The notes under the pieces were generated by a model. It had not been told where the DNA came from and made no database searches. It saw only the letters and a program-made list of their open reading frames with translations. A stretch of DNA of 64,000 nucleotides from Sphingobium sp. 66-54 (GTDB lineage Bacteria; Pseudomonadota; Alphaproteobacteria; Sphingomonadales; Sphingomonadaceae): contig MKWI01000013.1 in the NCBI GenBank assembly GCA_001899715.1, forward strand, positions 1 through 64,000, written 5' to 3'. Positions 23,574 through 32,948 of the stretch are shown here, one piece after another. The position numbers and the translations under genes were made by a program. The stretch's first letter is position 1. Every line of letters begins with the position of its first letter.

Positions 23574-24677
23574 ATGACGAACGCAAGCCAAATCTCCGTA
23601 CCCGATGTCCTTGACAGCTCGCTCTTTTCTTGGGACTTCGAAGGAAGACGGTGGGGGAAAGGCATCTTATTCGATGCAGAGTGCGGTCGAGCGTTTGGGA
23701 GTAGTATCCGTAATCTGCTTTCGGTCTTGGCAAAGGCCGTCTGCCGCATGATTAATATCGGCTTTGAGACGCTTATAGACGATTCTCTATCGAAGATCAC
23801 GACTGTTACTCAGTTAAAGGTACTATTGAACAAGCGCGTACTGAGCTTTGTAAACGACTTCGAAGATGGAAAATGGCTTAGTAGCCGTTTCCAAAGTTAT
23901 CTTTGGGACAACATCGCTCAAACCGCTCTGTCTGAGCGGGAGCGTTTGGCACTGGCTGACCAGAGCCATTCGGCCTTGGTCGCAGCAGCTCGAAATCTCA
24001 GGCTTACTGACAAAGATGAGGTCGGCCAAGGAAGTGAAATTGCTGAGGTTTTTCTCTACGGGGTCATGAAAAACCATTATAAGGCGCTACCCGTCGTACC
24101 AAAAATATTCTACAAACAGAATGCGCAGGACAATGCTAAGGGTGCTGACAGCGTCCATATCGTGGTAAGCGAAGACGGCGAGGACTTCACGCTGTGGTTT
24201 GGAGAAGCGAAATTCTATAATTCAATCGCTGATGCGCGTTTGGACTCGATAGTAAATTCAGTTTACGCGAGCTTAGACACCGGCAAGCTGAAAAAAGAAA
24301 ACGCCATCATCACCAATGTATCCGATCTTGATCAGCTGGTTTTAGCTGAGAAGATCCGGACAAAAATCAAAGCGGCGCTGAGCAGCCAGGTTTCGATCGA
24401 TCATTTGAAACCGAAGATCCATGTTCCGATCCTCATAATTCATCAATGCGCCGAGACGGCGAAATGCGCCGAGCTTTCCGACGATTATCGCAAGGCGATC
24501 TCCACTCATCATAAAGAGAGAGCCGAGGCCTACTTTCTAAAGCAGATATCCGGATCGTCTAAAGTCCATAAATATGGCGACATCCAATTCCATCTGATCC
24601 TTTTCCCAGTTCCGGATAAGAAAGCGATTGTAGACACCTTCTTGGGAGCGGTCTCTTTTTACAAGGGAGCCGCATAA
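23574..24677 (+). CDS. hamA: Hachiman defence protein HamA (DUF1837 nuclease)
   Basis: A protein of about 367 aa. The DUF1837 core has a PD-(D/E)xK-type site: E155 (GSEIAEVFLYGVM), D192 (KGADSVHIVV) and E211-x-K213 (WFGEAKFYNS). HamA is the nuclease effector of Hachiman, held in check by the helicase HamB and released when damaged or phage DNA is sensed. I start at the ATG at 23574; an in-frame GTG at 23547 would add nine residues, and neither has a good ribosome site. The stop overlaps the hamB start (TAATG), the expected gene order. This gene and hamB are visibly richer in A/T than the flanking catabolic and mobility genes, consistent with a separate origin. Confidence 0.88.
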   Translation: MTNASQISVPDVLDSSLFSWDFEGRRWGKGILFDAECGRAFGSSIRNLLSVLAKAVCRMINIGFETLIDDSLSKITTVTQLKVLLNKRVLSFVNDFEDGKWLSSRFQSYLWDNIAQTALSERERLALADQSHSALVAAARNLRLTDKDEVGQGSEIAEVFLYGVMKNHYKALPVVPKIFYKQNAQDNAKGADSVHIVVSEDGEDFTLWFGEAKFYNSIADARLDSIVNSVYASLDTGKLKKENAIITNVSDLDQLVLAEKIRTKIKAALSSQVSIDHLKPKIHVPILIIHQCAETAKCAELSDDYRKAISTHHKERAEAYFLKQISGSSKVHKYGDIQFHLILFPVPDKKAIVDTFLGAVSFYKGAA

Positions 24678-26785
24678 TGGAGCTGTTTGCCGCATGCTCG
24701 GAGGTCAACGACCTCATCGAAGGCGGTAACGACCTAGCTGCGCGCAATATGCTGATAAAGCTTTTGGGCGATCTGGATCGTAGTAAAACGCCATACCCCC
24801 TCGTCCTGAATCAGCTGGTTCGATCTGCGGGGCTTTTTCCGTATCTGCAGCTCGAGAACGCGTCGTGGGACCAGAAATTCGTCCATGAGGCATTCGCAGT
24901 AGATGTGGGCAACAGAACTGCCACTTTGCATCGCGAGCAGGCCACGGTTCTGTCAAAACTTCTCGGCGGTAAAAGTATCGCCGTGAGTGCGCCGACGAGT
25001 TTCGGAAAAAGCTTCATTATCGACGCGTTTATCGCGGCCAAGCGGCCCGACACGGTGGTGATCATCGTACCCACGATCGCTTTGATGGATGAAACGCGCC
25101 GTCGCCTGTACAAGAAGTTTGCGCGCGATTACGGCATCATCACTGCGCCTGACGCGCCGCTCGAGGCACGGAATATTCTCATTTTTCCGCAAGAGCGAGC
25201 CTTCGGCTACATCAAGAAGCTCAAAAGGATCGATCTTTTGGTCATTGATGAGTTTTACAAGGCGAGTATCGTTCACGACAAGGAGCGGGCTCCGTCCCTT
25301 ATCAAGGCAATTGTTCAACTATCCCGTCTGGCTGAGCAGCGTTACTACTTGGCTCCAAACATCAAAAGGCTGGCAGACAACGTTTTCACGCGGGACATGG
25401 AGTTTATAGAACTTCTCGATTTTAACACCGTATTCCTCGAGAAGCATGAGCTTTACAAAGAAATTGGTAGCGACGCGCAAAAGAAGTCCGAAGCGCTTCT
25501 GTCAATCATTTCGCCAAGGAGCGAGAAATCTCTCGTTTACGCCGGAACATACACAGAGATTAAAAAGATCGCCGATCTTGTTGTGGATCAAATGAGCAAA
25601 GTAGACCGAGCTCATACGACCCATTTTGCCCGGTGGCTTAGAGAAAATTATCAGCAAGATTGGGTTTTAGCTGACCTCGTAGAACGCGGCGTCGGTGTGC
25701 ATAACGGCCGGATGCACAGGTGTCTCAGTCAGCTCCAAGTTCTACTTTTTGAGAATGAAAAAGGTTTTGATAGCATCGTGTCAACGTCTTCGATTATCGA
25801 AGGAGTGAACACATCCGCGCAAAATGTTGTAATATGGAAGAGTAAGCTCGGACAGAACAATCTCAAAGATTTCACATATAAAAACATCATCGGCCGAGGC
25901 GGTCGCATGTTCAAACATTTTGTTGGTCACATCTATCTTTTGGATTCGCCACCGAAGAACGAAGATACGCAGCTTCAGATCGATTTTCCCGATGCAGTTC
26001 TCGGCAGTTTGGACGAGACGCAGGATCGTGACAGTTTGAATGAGCGCCAGATCGAAAGGATCATTGAGTATAGGCGCCAGATGTCCGATATCGTTGGTGC
26101 CGATAATTTTGCGCGGATTAAGAGAGATAACTTATTACAAGATAGTGACGCGGATTTCTTGCTGCGGGTCGCCAGCGATATGAAGGACAATCCAGAGGAC
26201 TGGAAGGGCTTCGGCTATCTCAACTCGAATAAGCCTTCTGACTGGGATCGGATGCTCTATAAAGTAATCGCTCTTAAACCTTCGGGATGGGATGCCCCTC
26301 ATAGTCGAGTTGTTGCAGTGGTTAAGGCTCTGGCGGCGAACTGGACAACCAACATGCCGACTATGCTACGCCAACTCTCTGGTAATGGTATCGATATTGA
26401 TGGATTTTTCCAACTAGAGCGGACGATCACGTTTAAGCTATCTGCTCTTCTTAGCGACATCAATGAGTTGCATAAGATGATCATAAATTCATCGATCGAT
26501 ATCGGCGGATTTATTGGCAAGATTAGCCACGCATTTCTGCCGCCAGCAGTCCATAATCTGGAAGAATATGGGCTTCCGCGAATGATCTCGCGTAAGTTGC
26601 ACAGGGCTGGCTATATAGATTTTTCGCAAGCGGATCTCGACCTTAGAAGCGCGTTGAACCTTTTCCGCCGCAGTGGGCTTGAAGCGGCGATAAAAGTCGA
26701 GACCTTGTCGGCATTTGATCGCTACATTCTTCGATTTTTCTTCCATGGTATCACCCCCGACGTCGTCGCTTCGACACCGGTGTAG
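24677..26785 (+). CDS. hamB: Hachiman defence helicase HamB
   Basis: A 702-aa superfamily 2 helicase. Walker A is SAPTSFGKSF (residues 104-113), followed by motif Ia (IIVPTIALMDETRRRLYKKF), motif II LLVIDEFYKAS near 188-198, and the second RecA domain with SIVSTSSIIEGVNTSAQNVV and motif VI NIIGRGGRM. The C-terminal 250 residues are helical and family-specific. In Hachiman, HamB surveys DNA and controls the HamA nuclease. The start overlaps the hamA stop by one base. Family identity rests on the helicase motifs plus the DUF1837 partner. Confidence 0.88.
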   Translation: MELFAACSEVNDLIEGGNDLAARNMLIKLLGDLDRSKTPYPLVLNQLVRSAGLFPYLQLENASWDQKFVHEAFAVDVGNRTATLHREQATVLSKLLGGKSIAVSAPTSFGKSFIIDAFIAAKRPDTVVIIVPTIALMDETRRRLYKKFARDYGIITAPDAPLEARNILIFPQERAFGYIKKLKRIDLLVIDEFYKASIVHDKERAPSLIKAIVQLSRLAEQRYYLAPNIKRLADNVFTRDMEFIELLDFNTVFLEKHELYKEIGSDAQKKSEALLSIISPRSEKSLVYAGTYTEIKKIADLVVDQMSKVDRAHTTHFARWLRENYQQDWVLADLVERGVGVHNGRMHRCLSQLQVLLFENEKGFDSIVSTSSIIEGVNTSAQNVVIWKSKLGQNNLKDFTYKNIIGRGGRMFKHFVGHIYLLDSPPKNEDTQLQIDFPDAVLGSLDETQDRDSLNERQIERIIEYRRQMSDIVGADNFARIKRDNLLQDSDADFLLRVASDMKDNPEDWKGFGYLNSNKPSDWDRMLYKVIALKPSGWDAPHSRVVAVVKALAANWTTNMPTMLRQLSGNGIDIDGFFQLERTITFKLSALLSDINELHKMIINSSIDIGGFIGKISHAFLPPAVHNLEEYGLPRMISRKLHRAGYIDFSQADLDLRSALNLFRRSGLEAAIKVETLSAFDRYILRFFFHGITPDVVASTPV

Positions 26786-27117
26786 CGCCGTAGCTTCGCG
26801 TCGAACGGCAACGCCGAATGGCGAATAAACGCCGCTTCGAGCTTTGTTCAGAGGTTCGCGGCTCCGGCTTGTGTGTGCGGGAGCCGCCGGTCAAAGCTTG
26901 CCCGGTGAATGACGCATTTTGGCCGCAAGCTGCCGATGTCTTTCACTAGCAAGAACGGCAGCTTGTAGCTTCTCGCAATTCGGAAGCCGCCGTTCTGGAT
27001 CGTCCCGAGCCCCGGTCATTCCTTCGATGAAGCAGACAAACAAATGCCCGCTTAGAAAAGCAAGATAAGACAATTGATTTACGCCGCCCCTTTAGGCTTG
27101 TGGGCGTAAGCCAAGCC
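26786..27117. terminator. Convergent intergenic hairpin between hamB and the relaxase gene
   Basis: No gene is supported here. A large imperfect dyad is present: AGCTTTG (26840-26846) with CAAAGCT (26892-26898), enclosing GCGGCTCC (26858-26865) with GGAGCCGC (26880-26887). It lies between convergent genes and could act as a bidirectional terminator, although no T-run follows. Confidence 0.35.
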
Positions 27118-29868
27118 TCACCCAAGACCAGCTCCCTTCGCGGTGCCAGCCGCCAACCCGGAAGCGATAGCAGTCTGCACCTGGCCGGCCCGTTCACTGA
27201 TCGCCGCAACCAGCTTGCCGCGATCATTGGTGAAGATGGTCGCGGATTCCTTTGCTCGGGATATCCCCACATAGAAGGATTTTTGATCGACCAGATTGAC
27301 CGCCTTGCTGTCAGCATGGATGATGACATGATCGGCGGTGCGCCCCTGCGCGGCAAAGGCGGTATCGACATAGCCATGGGTGATATGCCGGTCGCGGGCG
27401 GAATCGAGGTGGAGCGTTTCCGTCGTTCCTCGCCCGATCTGGATGGTCGCGGTGCGGGCCTGTTGATCCACGGCGATCACCTCCGCGCGCCCACCATTGA
27501 TCCGGCCCGCCTCGCGGTCGTTGCGGGTGAAGCGGATGCTGTCGCCGGTTTTTAGGTCGATGGGCTGGGCCGAGAAGGCCTGGGCATGACCCGCACCCCA
27601 TTGCCGCAAGCGCCAGTCCACCTCACGCCCATCCTCGGTCTTAAGCGCGATGGCGGCCTTGGCCGGATCGATGCTCTCGATGCGATAGGCTTCGCCCCGC
27701 GCCACGCCCTTGTCGGCATAGTCGCGGGTGAAGCGCACTACATCGCCTTTGTCGTAACTCAACGGATCGCGCGCCTCCGCGCGTGTCAGCCCCTTGTTGG
27801 CGAGGGCTTCCACAGGGACAGAGGGACCGTTCAGCGCGCCCGATCGGGTAAGCGCCGCGCGAATGTCGGCGGTCAGCGCATCGCGCCCCTCGCGCGACGG
27901 CTCGATAACGATGGTGCGCGCCCGCCCTGCCTTGTCCAGCCCGGCATATCGCTCAGCGATAGCGGTGAAGCGCTCAGCACGGTTCACACTCTCGACGATC
28001 TGCCCGCCGCCCCGATCCAACGCAGTGAGCACCTTCCTGACATCCCCCTCGATCGACGCCAGCACCGCCTCGTTGGTGGCGAGGTTGGTCTGTCGCACGA
28101 TCTCGGCCAGCTTGGCAGTTTCCATGCCAGCGCCCTGCAACTGGGCAAAGGCCGCACCTGCCTCGACCGACCCCAGCTGCTTCACGTCGCCGACCAGCAC
28201 GATGCGGGCATCATGCTTCGCGGCCAGATCGAACAGCCGCGCGGTATCGCGCGCCGATAACAGCGACGCCTCGTCCACGATCCACACGGCGGGCCGGGTG
28301 GGATCGGACCTCTCTGGCGACAGCAGGTGCCGGGCAACGGTATCGCCTCGCGTACCCAGCGCCTCGCCCAGTACCATCGCCGCCGACGCGGTCGGAGCCA
28401 GGGCGGTCACCGCTATCCCTCGCGCCCCGGCCTCGCGGGCGAAGGTCGCCAGCACGGTCGTGGTCTTGGCGGTGCCGGCATAGCCCTGAACGGCAGTGAT
28501 ACGGTTGCGGCTGGTCAGAAGCTGCGCGGTGGCAGCGCGCTGATCGGGATTCCAGCCATGGGCTGTGCGCTCGGCTTGCGCCGCTGCGCCGGCAACAGCC
28601 CTGGCGGCGGCAAGCGGCGAGGCGATGGGGGCGAGCCCACCGCGCCCCTCGGCCTCGATCCGCAGCATCCTGGCTTCGGTCTCGACATTCTGGCGCGTGG
28701 TGAACCCAACAAATTCCGCGCCGCGCCGGTCGATATGGATGCGGTCGATTAAGTCGCCCTGTTTCGTCGCGGCATCGATCGCCGCCCCGATCTGCGCGTA
28801 CCCGATCCGCCCCAGCCCGATGCGACCCGCTTCCTCCTGCAAAGCGGCGGCGGAGAACACCGACTGCCGCTCACCCAGCTTGTCGGCAGCATGAGCGACG
28901 GCGCGGGCAGCGGCGCCGTCGCCCTGCAAGTCCATGACGGCGCGATGGGACGGATCGGCGGCCCTCGCTTCGGCCTCCCTGACGATCTCCAATCTCGCTT
29001 CCGCCCCAAACCCCGCTTTGGCCGCTGTCTCCCGCCACTCCGCCACAAGGGCGGCAGGATCGGCGGCGAGCTTGGCCTCACGGGTGTCGAGCGTGGCAAC
29101 CTGCTTCTCCACGGCGCTGGCAGTCTCGCGCGACGTGCCGCGCTCTGCCAATGCCGCTTCGATCTCGGCACTGCGGGTGCTGAACGCCTCGATGACTGCG
29201 GTGGAGACGCCCCTGATCTCGAACAGGGACTCCTTGCCCGCCTCGATCTCATAGCCCAGTCCCCGGACCTTCAAGGCCAGTTCCTGCCGGTAGATCGCCC
29301 CGATCTGCTTCTGAAGCTGATAGATGGCGCGCGGCTCCAGGCTGCGCCATGCACCGTCTTCGCCCTGCGTCGCGTTCAGGATGACATTGTGGGTATGAAG
29401 CTGCGGGTCCTGGGCGCGGCTGGTGCCGTGCTGGAAGCTCGCGATCACCAGATTGCCGGTCGCCTCGCGGGCGACCGTGCCGCCATCGCGGATGCGGGTG
29501 GCCGCCATATGGCGTTCAACATGGGCCAGCGCCGTTTTAACGGCTTGCCCATGCGCTTCGATCAAGCGCCGGTCACCGGCGACCTCGGCCATGATCGACA
29601 CCGACTTGGGCGCGCTCAGGGTCACATCCCACCCGGGGCGATGCTCCAACTGCCCGTCGCGGAACGTACCAAGCTGCTGGTCGCCAACCTTGCCGTCTAG
29701 CAAGGCGCGGAACTCATCGCGATCCACCTCGCCCGACAGGCTCAGCGCCTCCGCGCCAGCACCTTGCCATTGAGAGGGTGATAGCCCGCCCTCGGAATAA
29801 TAGTCGTCAGCCTCATAGTAGCTGCTGGCCTGTGCTGGACTGGTGAGGGCAGAAACGGAAGCTACCAT
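27118..29868 (-). CDS. MobF-family (TrwC/TraI-like) conjugative relaxase-helicase
   Basis: A 916-aa protein. The relaxase domain has the two tyrosine pairs Y17-Y18 and Y23-Y24 (SSYYEADDYYSEGG), the 3-His metal motif with HTHN at 158-161 (QDPQLHTHNVILNATQ), and DVTLSAPKSVSIMAEV. A RecD-like helicase follows, with Walker A QGYAGTAKTTTVL near residue 465, WIVDEASLLSARD and LVGDVKQLGSVEAGAAF. It nicks oriT, stays covalently bound to the strand and unwinds it for transfer. I take the ATG at 29868, which overlaps the coupling-protein stop (ATGA) and fits the expected N-terminus. It is the last gene of the accessory protein/traD/relaxase operon. Confidence 0.92.
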   Translation of the reverse strand: MVASVSALTSPAQASSYYEADDYYSEGGLSPSQWQGAGAEALSLSGEVDRDEFRALLDGKVGDQQLGTFRDGQLEHRPGWDVTLSAPKSVSIMAEVAGDRRLIEAHGQAVKTALAHVERHMAATRIRDGGTVAREATGNLVIASFQHGTSRAQDPQLHTHNVILNATQGEDGAWRSLEPRAIYQLQKQIGAIYRQELALKVRGLGYEIEAGKESLFEIRGVSTAVIEAFSTRSAEIEAALAERGTSRETASAVEKQVATLDTREAKLAADPAALVAEWRETAAKAGFGAEARLEIVREAEARAADPSHRAVMDLQGDGAAARAVAHAADKLGERQSVFSAAALQEEAGRIGLGRIGYAQIGAAIDAATKQGDLIDRIHIDRRGAEFVGFTTRQNVETEARMLRIEAEGRGGLAPIASPLAAARAVAGAAAQAERTAHGWNPDQRAATAQLLTSRNRITAVQGYAGTAKTTTVLATFAREAGARGIAVTALAPTASAAMVLGEALGTRGDTVARHLLSPERSDPTRPAVWIVDEASLLSARDTARLFDLAAKHDARIVLVGDVKQLGSVEAGAAFAQLQGAGMETAKLAEIVRQTNLATNEAVLASIEGDVRKVLTALDRGGGQIVESVNRAERFTAIAERYAGLDKAGRARTIVIEPSREGRDALTADIRAALTRSGALNGPSVPVEALANKGLTRAEARDPLSYDKGDVVRFTRDYADKGVARGEAYRIESIDPAKAAIALKTEDGREVDWRLRQWGAGHAQAFSAQPIDLKTGDSIRFTRNDREAGRINGGRAEVIAVDQQARTATIQIGRGTTETLHLDSARDRHITHGYVDTAFAAQGRTADHVIIHADSKAVNLVDQKSFYVGISRAKESATIFTNDRGKLVAAISERAGQVQTAIASGLAAGTAKGAGLG

Positions 29869-31715
29869 CACACCGGTCCCTGACTGTCGGACTTCGGGGA
29901 CGGTGACGACGACAGCTCCGGTGATGGCGGCACAGCTTGCGAGGCCTGCCCCCAAAGCATGGTCGCCGGATCGGCAGCAACGAACCCCGGCTGGTGGGGA
30001 TCGCCCCGCCGCGCGATATGATCGGCGGTCAGCCTGATCCTCGCCACCGGCAAGCCATCGGGGAGCAGCAGATAGCCCTCGTGCCGTGCGAGGCGGAGCT
30101 GGCTCTCCATGACGGCAGGCCGCACCTCGCGCATTCTGCCCAGATTGATGCGGTGGCCCTCATCGCCGTCGCCGAGCATGTCGGTCTTGGTCCTAATCTC
30201 CATTTCGCAGTCGCCGATGGTCTGGCTCGCCCATTGGCGGGTGTCGCTGTCGATGGTTTGCAGGAACAGCTTGGTGTTACAGCAGCCCAGCATGGATTCG
30301 GCGATCTGCGGCCCATAGCGGTGCTGCATCTGCCCCAGCGCCTGGAAGGTCAGCACTACCGCCGCACCGAACTTGCGGCCCTCGGGCAGCAGCCGCGCCA
30401 GATTGTCGACGCGCGGCAGGTCGGCCAGTTCGTCCAGCACGAACCAGATGCGCCGGTCCTCGGAAGGGGGCAGGCCCAGCACCGCGCTGGCCGCACATTC
30501 CAGCCAGCAAGCCAGCAGCGGCTTCGAGGCTTCGAAATAGTCCTCCTTCCTTGGCACGAATATCCAGGGCCGCGCACCGGGATGCCGGTCGAGTGCTTCA
30601 ATGAACTTGCGGAAGGCGAAGGGCTTGGTCTTGCCATCCTCAGCGCGCAGGAACTGGATCAGGTCCGCTGCCTTGGCGAGCATGAACAGCACGCTGCCCG
30701 TGGCCCGGTCGGCATCGTCGGCAAAGGTCCGCGCCGACGAACTGGTGGCGAGCCACTCCTTCAAGTCGTCCTTGGGCCGGTTCTTGAGGGCATGGAGCAG
30801 GTCGGGGAGGGTGCGCCTGTTCTCCTGCCACAGAGCCCGGATCATATTGGCGACAAGGATGCGGCTGGTATCGAGCCACACATCGCTGTCATGTTGCCCG
30901 GTCTCGGTGATCAGCTGGTGGGCGATGCGGTCGGCATCGGCCGGATGGGCGATCTCGGCGAAGGGCGACCAGAAGGTGCAACGCGCATCGAACGGGTTGA
31001 GGATCACGTCGCCGCGCGCCGGATCATAATAGTGCGCGATGAACTCGCCACTGGTGTCGTAGACGAGCGCGGCTTCGCCGCGTGCTTCGATCCCATCGAG
31101 CAATTGCCGCAGGGCCGTGGTCTTGCCGCTGCCGGTCGTGCCGATCATCGCCATGTGGCGGGTCTCCAGACGGGTGGGGATCGGCACCTTGCCGATCGAC
31201 AGGGTGCGTGCGTCAGCCTCCTTGCCCGTCAGCCTGGCCAACTGCTTCTCCTTCACCACCTGCGTTCCGCCGATCCAGCGATCGGCGAGCAGGCGCTCGC
31301 GCCGCCGCGCCAGCGCGCCGCGTGACGCAATCAGGCCCACGAGCCAGGTGCCGAAGCCAAGCCAACATCCCCATATGGCCCAGGTCCGGACAAGATCGAC
31401 GCGCCGCCGGAAATAGGGGTGGGCGATAATCTGGCGCGCCGATCGCCCTTCCTCGACATGGTCGGGAAAGTGAACGTCGATCCCTGTGTCCGCCTCCCAG
31501 CCGGACACGGCCCAGAGCTTGGTCCTGGCCCAATAGTAGGTGCCGGTGGCGAGCATCGCGTCGCGGCCCAGCATAATGTTAGGAAGTGCCAGGCCGCCAA
31601 GGGCAACCGAGGCCAGCATGACGAGGGTCTGGCGCTTGAGGCGGGCGCCTTGCGTGCTGAGATGATGCTTGCGCAGGGCATCGGCATGGTTGCGGCGATC
31701 GTCGGGGCGGGTCAT
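29868..31715 (-). CDS. VirD4/TraD-type conjugative coupling protein
   Basis: A 615-aa type IV coupling protein. Two N-terminal membrane segments (about 30-50 and 111-130) are followed by Walker A GTTGSGKTT (192-200) and a Walker B region RIWFVLDELADLPRVDNLAR. The C-terminal TraG/TraD core contains AVVLTFQALGQMQHRYG. It feeds the relaxase-DNA complex to a type IV secretion channel at the inner membrane. No channel genes are in this window, so the element is either mobilized by another system or has its channel genes further left. It overlaps both neighbours by ATGA. Confidence 0.92.
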   Translation of the reverse strand: MTRPDDRRNHADALRKHHLSTQGARLKRQTLVMLASVALGGLALPNIMLGRDAMLATGTYYWARTKLWAVSGWEADTGIDVHFPDHVEEGRSARQIIAHPYFRRRVDLVRTWAIWGCWLGFGTWLVGLIASRGALARRRERLLADRWIGGTQVVKEKQLARLTGKEADARTLSIGKVPIPTRLETRHMAMIGTTGSGKTTALRQLLDGIEARGEAALVYDTSGEFIAHYYDPARGDVILNPFDARCTFWSPFAEIAHPADADRIAHQLITETGQHDSDVWLDTSRILVANMIRALWQENRRTLPDLLHALKNRPKDDLKEWLATSSSARTFADDADRATGSVLFMLAKAADLIQFLRAEDGKTKPFAFRKFIEALDRHPGARPWIFVPRKEDYFEASKPLLACWLECAASAVLGLPPSEDRRIWFVLDELADLPRVDNLARLLPEGRKFGAAVVLTFQALGQMQHRYGPQIAESMLGCCNTKLFLQTIDSDTRQWASQTIGDCEMEIRTKTDMLGDGDEGHRINLGRMREVRPAVMESQLRLARHEGYLLLPDGLPVARIRLTADHIARRGDPHQPGFVAADPATMLWGQASQAVPPSPELSSSPSPKSDSQGPV

Positions 31716-32083
31716 GGCCGGTTCTCCCGCGCAAGGCCCCGCTGGCGATTATAGGCGGCGGTGATCTCCTCGGTGAGGATCGCGTCGCTCTTGCGCGCGC
31801 CACTGGCGGCGCTGCGGGCGTAGCAATAGGCGGCGCAGGCGGTGAACAGCGCGCGGTCCAGCATCCGCTCCACGTCCACGATGCGCGTACCGACCGATGC
31901 CAGTTCGGTGACGATCTCGCGGGTGTCGATTGTGCTGCCCGTCCCCTGGACGAGGGTAGCCAGTCCCGTGTCCACGACGCGGGCGAGCATGGCATATTCG
32001 CTCAATCCGCGTTGCCTCGCGAAGCCGACAAGGGTGCGGTGCTGGGCGGGAGAGAGCCGCACGGTCTGGGCACGGGCGCTCAT
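31712..32083 (-). CDS. Small mobilization accessory protein (probable ribbon-helix-helix)
   Basis: A 123-aa protein that begins MSARAQTVRLSPAQHRTLVG, a start typical of ribbon-helix-helix DNA-binding accessory factors (TraD/TrwA-like roles). The rest is helical, with the long segment IVTELASVGTRIVDVERMLD. It is the first gene of the operon with the coupling protein and relaxase and overlaps the former by ATGA. It probably binds oriT and/or represses the operon promoter just upstream. I infer this from position and N-terminal character; no catalytic motif is expected. Confidence 0.65.
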   Translation of the reverse strand: MSARAQTVRLSPAQHRTLVGFARQRGLSEYAMLARVVDTGLATLVQGTGSTIDTREIVTELASVGTRIVDVERMLDRALFTACAAYCYARSAASGARKSDAILTEEITAAYNRQRGLARENRP

Positions 32084-32144
32084 GATACCGCCCCCGGCGC
32101 GATGCTATTCGCCATCGCGGGAAATGGTGGATTTGCGCCGCTTT

Positions 32145-32257
32145 CGCCAAGCCGCGATTGGCGAGATGCTATCAGCATCCAGTCAAACCCGCAGAAAAGG
32201 TGGATGCACCCGTGCGTGAGGTGTGTATCTGAATTGTTGGCTCGATGCGTAGCATCG
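32145..32257. other. Candidate oriT / operon control region
   Basis: This lies in the non-coding gap upstream of the mobilization operon. Three inverted repeats are packed within about 110 bp: CGCCAA/TTGGCG (32145-32163), GATGCT/AGCATC (32165-32179) and CGATGC/GCATCG (32243-32257). Between them is GTGTGTATCTG, faintly like MobF nic sites. Placement next to a small accessory gene and a MobF relaxase is where oriT usually lies. Confidence 0.5.
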
Positions 32258-32290
32258 CAGCCTTGCAACCTTGACCTTTGGACGACCGGA

Positions 32291-32836
32291 TCAGACATGG
32301 TCCGCTCCTTCCCGGGAGGCGGCGCGCGAGGTGTCAGCGGTGGTGTCCGAGACCCAGGCGGCGATGATCCTCTTGGCTTCGCGGTCGGCCCCGGGGCGAT
32401 CGATCTCCCGGCGCTGGCGGGGCTGGTCATAGAGGCCGTGTTCGACGATCCAATTCTGGATCACTTCGTCGATTGCATCCTGCAACCGGCTGTCGAGCCG
32501 CCTTGCCGCGATGGGATCGAGATGTGCGGTGACATGCGGGGCTTCGATCAGCCCGCCCAGCGGGAGACAGGTCCCGCCTGCATTCTGCAATGGGCCATCC
32601 ACCCGCAGTGTCGATATGATGCCCCGATGGGTGTGCAGAACGGGACGTTCGTTGAGCGTCCACTGGCTGATCGAACAGCGGTAGGTCTCGCCATCGTCAT
32701 CGAAGGGCAGCAGCCGCTCGATCAGCGGCTCAACGATGGGCGCAAGCCGCTGATGGACCGTGAAGCGCAGCGTGACATAGGACCGGCCCGCCAGCCAGGC
32801 GGCCAGCCGATCGACGCTGTTGCGGATGGAAGGCAT
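32291..32836 (-). CDS. Conserved hypothetical protein of the element backbone
   Basis: A 181-aa soluble protein of unknown function. It has no signal peptide or membrane segment. The middle is mixed beta/helical (YVTLRFTVHQRLAPIVEPLI, then YRCSISQWTLNERPVLHTHR), and the C-terminus is charged. The product and codon bias look real, and it sits between the candidate oriT and the AlpA-like regulator, transcribed in the same direction as the mobilization genes. I cannot name a domain. Confidence 0.65.
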   Translation of the reverse strand: MPSIRNSVDRLAAWLAGRSYVTLRFTVHQRLAPIVEPLIERLLPFDDDGETYRCSISQWTLNERPVLHTHRGIISTLRVDGPLQNAGGTCLPLGGLIEAPHVTAHLDPIAARRLDSRLQDAIDEVIQNWIVEHGLYDQPRQRREIDRPGADREAKRIIAAWVSDTTADTSRAASREGADHV

Positions 32837-32948
32837 GGATCATCCTTTCGTGAAATCACGATTGTGGGGGGGGTCGGGTTGGGGGATGCAGACGCGACGC
32901 GCCCGCCCCAGCCATCAGGCCGGAGCCGGGAAGCGTCTGCGGTTCAGT

